A stretch of DNA of 55,851 bases from an uncultured Phocaeicola sp. (GTDB lineage: Bacteria; Bacteroidota; Bacteroidia; Bacteroidales; Bacteroidaceae), in NCBI GenBank assembly GCA_958434805.1, contig CAUBDX010000021.1:1-55851 (forward strand). Reading direction: 5' to 3'. This document shows, piece after piece, positions 53,730 to 55,851 of the stretch. A program made the position numbers and the translations under genes. Positions within the stretch are counted from its first letter, which is position 1; each line of letters opens with the position of its first letter. Below the pieces are notes generated by a model. It saw only the letters and a list, made by a program, of their open reading frames with translations, had not been told where the DNA came from and ran no database searches.

Positions 53730-54215
53730 ATGAAACATCTGTTTTATACGTGGAAATTGGGATGTCTGCTTTTACTTATCCTTGCCGGATGCAGCAGCAA
53801 AAAAAGTGTTTCTTCCTATCATTCCTTTGAGAGTGAATGTTTGGGAGTAGAACTGGATGGGTCGGAAACACTTCGCGCCTGGGGCAGAGGGAAAAATCGT
53901 ACAGATGCTATAGAGCAGGCAAAGAAAAATGCAGTAAGAGATGTCTTGTTCAAAGGTGTTGTTGCCGGTAGTCGTGAATGTAGTGTGCGCCCTTTGATAA
54001 CAGAAGTGAATGCACAGGAACGGTATGCATCTTATTTTAACGACTTTTTTAGAGACGGAGGGGAATATCTGAAGTATGTAAGTATGGAAGATAAGAAAAC
54101 AAATTCTAACACGAAGGCTTCTAATAAAACCCAAATTTCTTATTCCACTACGGTGCGTGTGCTTCGTTCTCAATTACAGCAGAAACTGATAGAAGATAAA
54201 ATTTTAAAACCATAA
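53730..54215 (+). CDS. Envelope lipoprotein, LPP20-like
   Basis: 161 residues from the ATG at 53730, which is preceded by an AAAGAAG site and opens directly into a signal peptide with lipobox LAGC; an ATG at 53706 would add eight residues. The mature part has the stretch GRGKNRTDAIEQAKKNAVRD, the alanine-rich helix typical of LPP20-family proteins, then VLFKG and YFNDFFRDGGEYLKYV shared with the 53085 gene product. It probably sits on the inner face of the outer membrane. Function is unknown. Confidence 0.68.
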   Translation: MKHLFYTWKLGCLLLLILAGCSSKKSVSSYHSFESECLGVELDGSETLRAWGRGKNRTDAIEQAKKNAVRDVLFKGVVAGSRECSVRPLITEVNAQERYASYFNDFFRDGGEYLKYVSMEDKKTNSNTKASNKTQISYSTTVRVLRSQLQQKLIEDKILKP

Positions 54216-54227
54216 AGACAGAAAAAC

Positions 54228-55178
54228 ATGAAAAAATTATATGCTATTTTATTTCTTGTAGCACTTATACACACCGGAGTGTATGGGCAGGCTAAAAAAC
54301 CCACCATTATGGTTGTTCCCGCTAATGTGTGGTGTACCCATAATGGTTATACACAAAAATATAACAATCAAGGCACTATTACTGAAATTCCGGATTATAA
54401 AAAGGCATTGGATAATGATTTGAACTTGGTGAATGTCATAACGAAAATAGGTGAATTGATGGCTGAAAAAGATTTTCCGTTGAAGGATATGGCATCTTCT
54501 ATTCGTTCCATAGAGCAGAGTTCGGCGGAACATGAGATGACTACCAGTTCTACTTCGGGAGCTTCACTGGCAGAGTCTCCTTTGGATCGGTTAATGAATA
54601 GAGCTAAAGCTGATATTCTGATTGAAGTAGTTTGGAATATTAATACAATGGGTCCCAAACGTTCTGTTACTTATACTTTGCGAGGCTTGGATGCCTACAC
54701 TAATAAGCAGGTCGCAGCGACGCAAGGTACGGGAGAACCTTCTATGGCTGCTGAAGTGGCAGTATTGTTGGAAGAAGCGGTAGTAGACAAGATGGATGCT
54801 TTCGTAAGTCAATTACAGAAACATTTTGATGATTTGATGGCTAATGGCCGTGAAGTGGCATTAGAAGTCCGTGTGTTTGATAATGGGAGCGGCGTTAATT
54901 TGGAAAGTGAATTTGGGGGGGATGAACTACAGGAAATCATAGAAGATTGGGTGGCGCAGAATACGGTGGCTCATCGTTTTAGTTTAACTGATGCAACTGA
55001 GAATATGATGCTTTTTGAGCAGGTACGCATTCCGCTTTATCGTGAAAATGGAATGGCTAGAGATACAAGAAGCTTTGCAAATGATTTGCGCAAATATCTC
55101 AATCAGAAAGCCAATCTTACCTGCAAAGTAATGACGAAAGGGTTAGGTAAAGCTGAATTGGTTATCGGAGAAAAATAG
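54228..55178 (+). CDS. DUF6175-like exported protein
   Basis: 316 residues with a signal peptide (about 1-20, cleaved after GVYG). The mature part KPTIMVVPANVWC...DYKKALDNDLNLVNVITKIGELM and RAKADILIEVVWNIN, followed by TLRGLDAYTNKQVAATQGTGEPS, has the alternating layout of CsgG/LpoB-like envelope proteins. From memory it fits DUF6175, a Bacteroidetes family without known function. The C-terminal part (about 205-310) forms a second alpha/beta unit. It starts 12 bp after the LPP20-like gene. Confidence 0.7.
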   Translation: MKKLYAILFLVALIHTGVYGQAKKPTIMVVPANVWCTHNGYTQKYNNQGTITEIPDYKKALDNDLNLVNVITKIGELMAEKDFPLKDMASSIRSIEQSSAEHEMTTSSTSGASLAESPLDRLMNRAKADILIEVVWNINTMGPKRSVTYTLRGLDAYTNKQVAATQGTGEPSMAAEVAVLLEEAVVDKMDAFVSQLQKHFDDLMANGREVALEVRVFDNGSGVNLESEFGGDELQEIIEDWVAQNTVAHRFSLTDATENMMLFEQVRIPLYRENGMARDTRSFANDLRKYLNQKANLTCKVMTKGLGKAELVIGEK

Positions 55179-55185
55179 AAAAGAT

Positions 55186-55821
55186 ATGAAAATAAGGAAT
55201 ATGATATTTGCCGCTTGGTGCGCATGTTGTGTCATGTCTGTGGCAGCACAGGATTGTGAGATAAGCCTTACCATAGCTAAAGCTGCCCAGAAAGAGGAAC
55301 TTCCATCCCAGGTACAAGAGATTTTAGGAAATCGTTTAGCTGCGGCAGTGGCCGGTCAGGGGAGTGTTGCCAATTCCAATTTTACACCATTCTTTATCAC
55401 AGCTAAGACCAATACTTTATATAAGGAAACATTGTCCGGTCCTCCTGTCAGTACAGCGCTTACTGTTCAATTGACTTTGTATATAGGCGATGCAGTAGGG
55501 CAGAAAGTATTTTCTACTCTCACTGTGGATGCAAAAGGAGTAGGTACTAATATTAACCGGGCATATATCAATGCTTTCCGTGCAATAAATGGCAATAACG
55601 TGAAAATACAAGAATTTATACGCGAAGGGAAAGAAAAAATTATCTCTTGGTATAATAGTAATTACAGGCAAATATTGGTAAAAGCGCAAAAAAGTGCTTC
55701 TATGCATGAGTATGATGCTGCATTGTATTATGTTACCTCTATTCCTGAATGTTGTGTCGGCTATGAGGAAGCTAGTAAACTGATAGACACTTATTATAAC
55801 CTGTTGGCGGAATTAATTTAG
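55186..55821 (+). CDS. Exported protein of unknown family
   Basis: 211 residues with a signal peptide (about 1-21, cleaved after VAAQ). The mature part begins CEISLTIAKAAQKEELPSQV and has a beta-strand pair (TALTVQLTLYIGDAV, FSTLTVDAKGVG), then helices (INRAYINAFRAINGNNVKIQ and a C-terminal EYDAALYYVTSIPECCVGY). The late part resembles a TPR-like helix pair. It ends the cluster and the gene is complete. It starts 7 bp after the DUF6175-like gene, so they are cotranscribed. I do not recognise it. Confidence 0.6.
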   Translation: MKIRNMIFAAWCACCVMSVAAQDCEISLTIAKAAQKEELPSQVQEILGNRLAAAVAGQGSVANSNFTPFFITAKTNTLYKETLSGPPVSTALTVQLTLYIGDAVGQKVFSTLTVDAKGVGTNINRAYINAFRAINGNNVKIQEFIREGKEKIISWYNSNYRQILVKAQKSASMHEYDAALYYVTSIPECCVGYEEASKLIDTYYNLLAELI

Positions 55822-55851
55822 TGCATACTTAATTCTGCCAATGGGCTTGTC

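Overview
The window reads as a chromosomal segment of a gut Bacteroidales bacterium, most likely Bacteroides or Phocaeicola (inference). The evidence is a hybrid two-component regulator, a NigD-like lipoprotein, Mfa/FimA-type fimbrillin lipoproteins, a minimal TatAC pair, a long-form NusB, several families largely confined to Bacteroidetes, and repeated TAnnTTTG promoter -7 boxes in place of TATAAT. No rRNA, tRNA, CRISPR array, insertion sequence or prophage was recognised.

Layout. 1-8.0 kb: a type II pantothenate kinase, a sialate O-acetylesterase-like protein whose catalytic motifs look degenerate, a PAP2 phosphatase and a 1329-residue hybrid two-component sensor/regulator, all on the minus strand. 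8.2-16.3 kb: a NigD-like lipoprotein, the fluoride channel CrcB, a PurF-like amidotransferase without its N-terminal catalytic cysteine, PepT, GcvT, a CPA2 antiporter and a HIT protein. 16.3-22.2 kb is ordinary housekeeping: an S4 protein, Pth, L25 and a PUR-like protein on the minus strand; NusB, YajC, a YbbR protein, CoaE and a DUF5606 protein on the plus strand.

22.2-29.6 kb is the accessory region. A run of inverted repeats about 620 bp long (22238-22859), including a 58-bp stem whose only three mismatches are all G-U wobbles on the plus-strand RNA, lies beyond the end of a minus-strand fimbrial operon (28018 down to 23107). The operon is visibly richer in G+C than its surroundings and encodes three fimbrillin-type lipoproteins, one carrying a BspA-like leucine-rich-repeat tail. 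Its first gene looks frameshifted. Upstream lie a promoter, four copies of a 10-bp motif and a membrane-anchored AraC-type regulator, which together suggest a locally regulated surface-adhesin module.

30.0-47.1 kb: ClpB, a conserved hypothetical protein, a LysR regulator next to a YeiH transporter, a MgtC/DUF4010 membrane protein, a secreted LPP20-like protein, an ECF S component, TatA and TatC, alanine dehydrogenase, an M23 peptidase, a C69 dipeptidase, a phosphohexomutase and a DMT transporter. 47.1-55.8 kb: an aldose-1-epimerase-like protein, then a LytS/LytT-type two-component pair followed by an apparent operon of exported proteins: a WG-repeat protein, two paralogous small envelope proteins separated by a truncated gene fragment, a DUF6175-like protein and an unrecognised exported protein. 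That set is the best candidate here for an undescribed envelope system.

Family assignments come from reading the sequence and from memory of the families. No database search was run.
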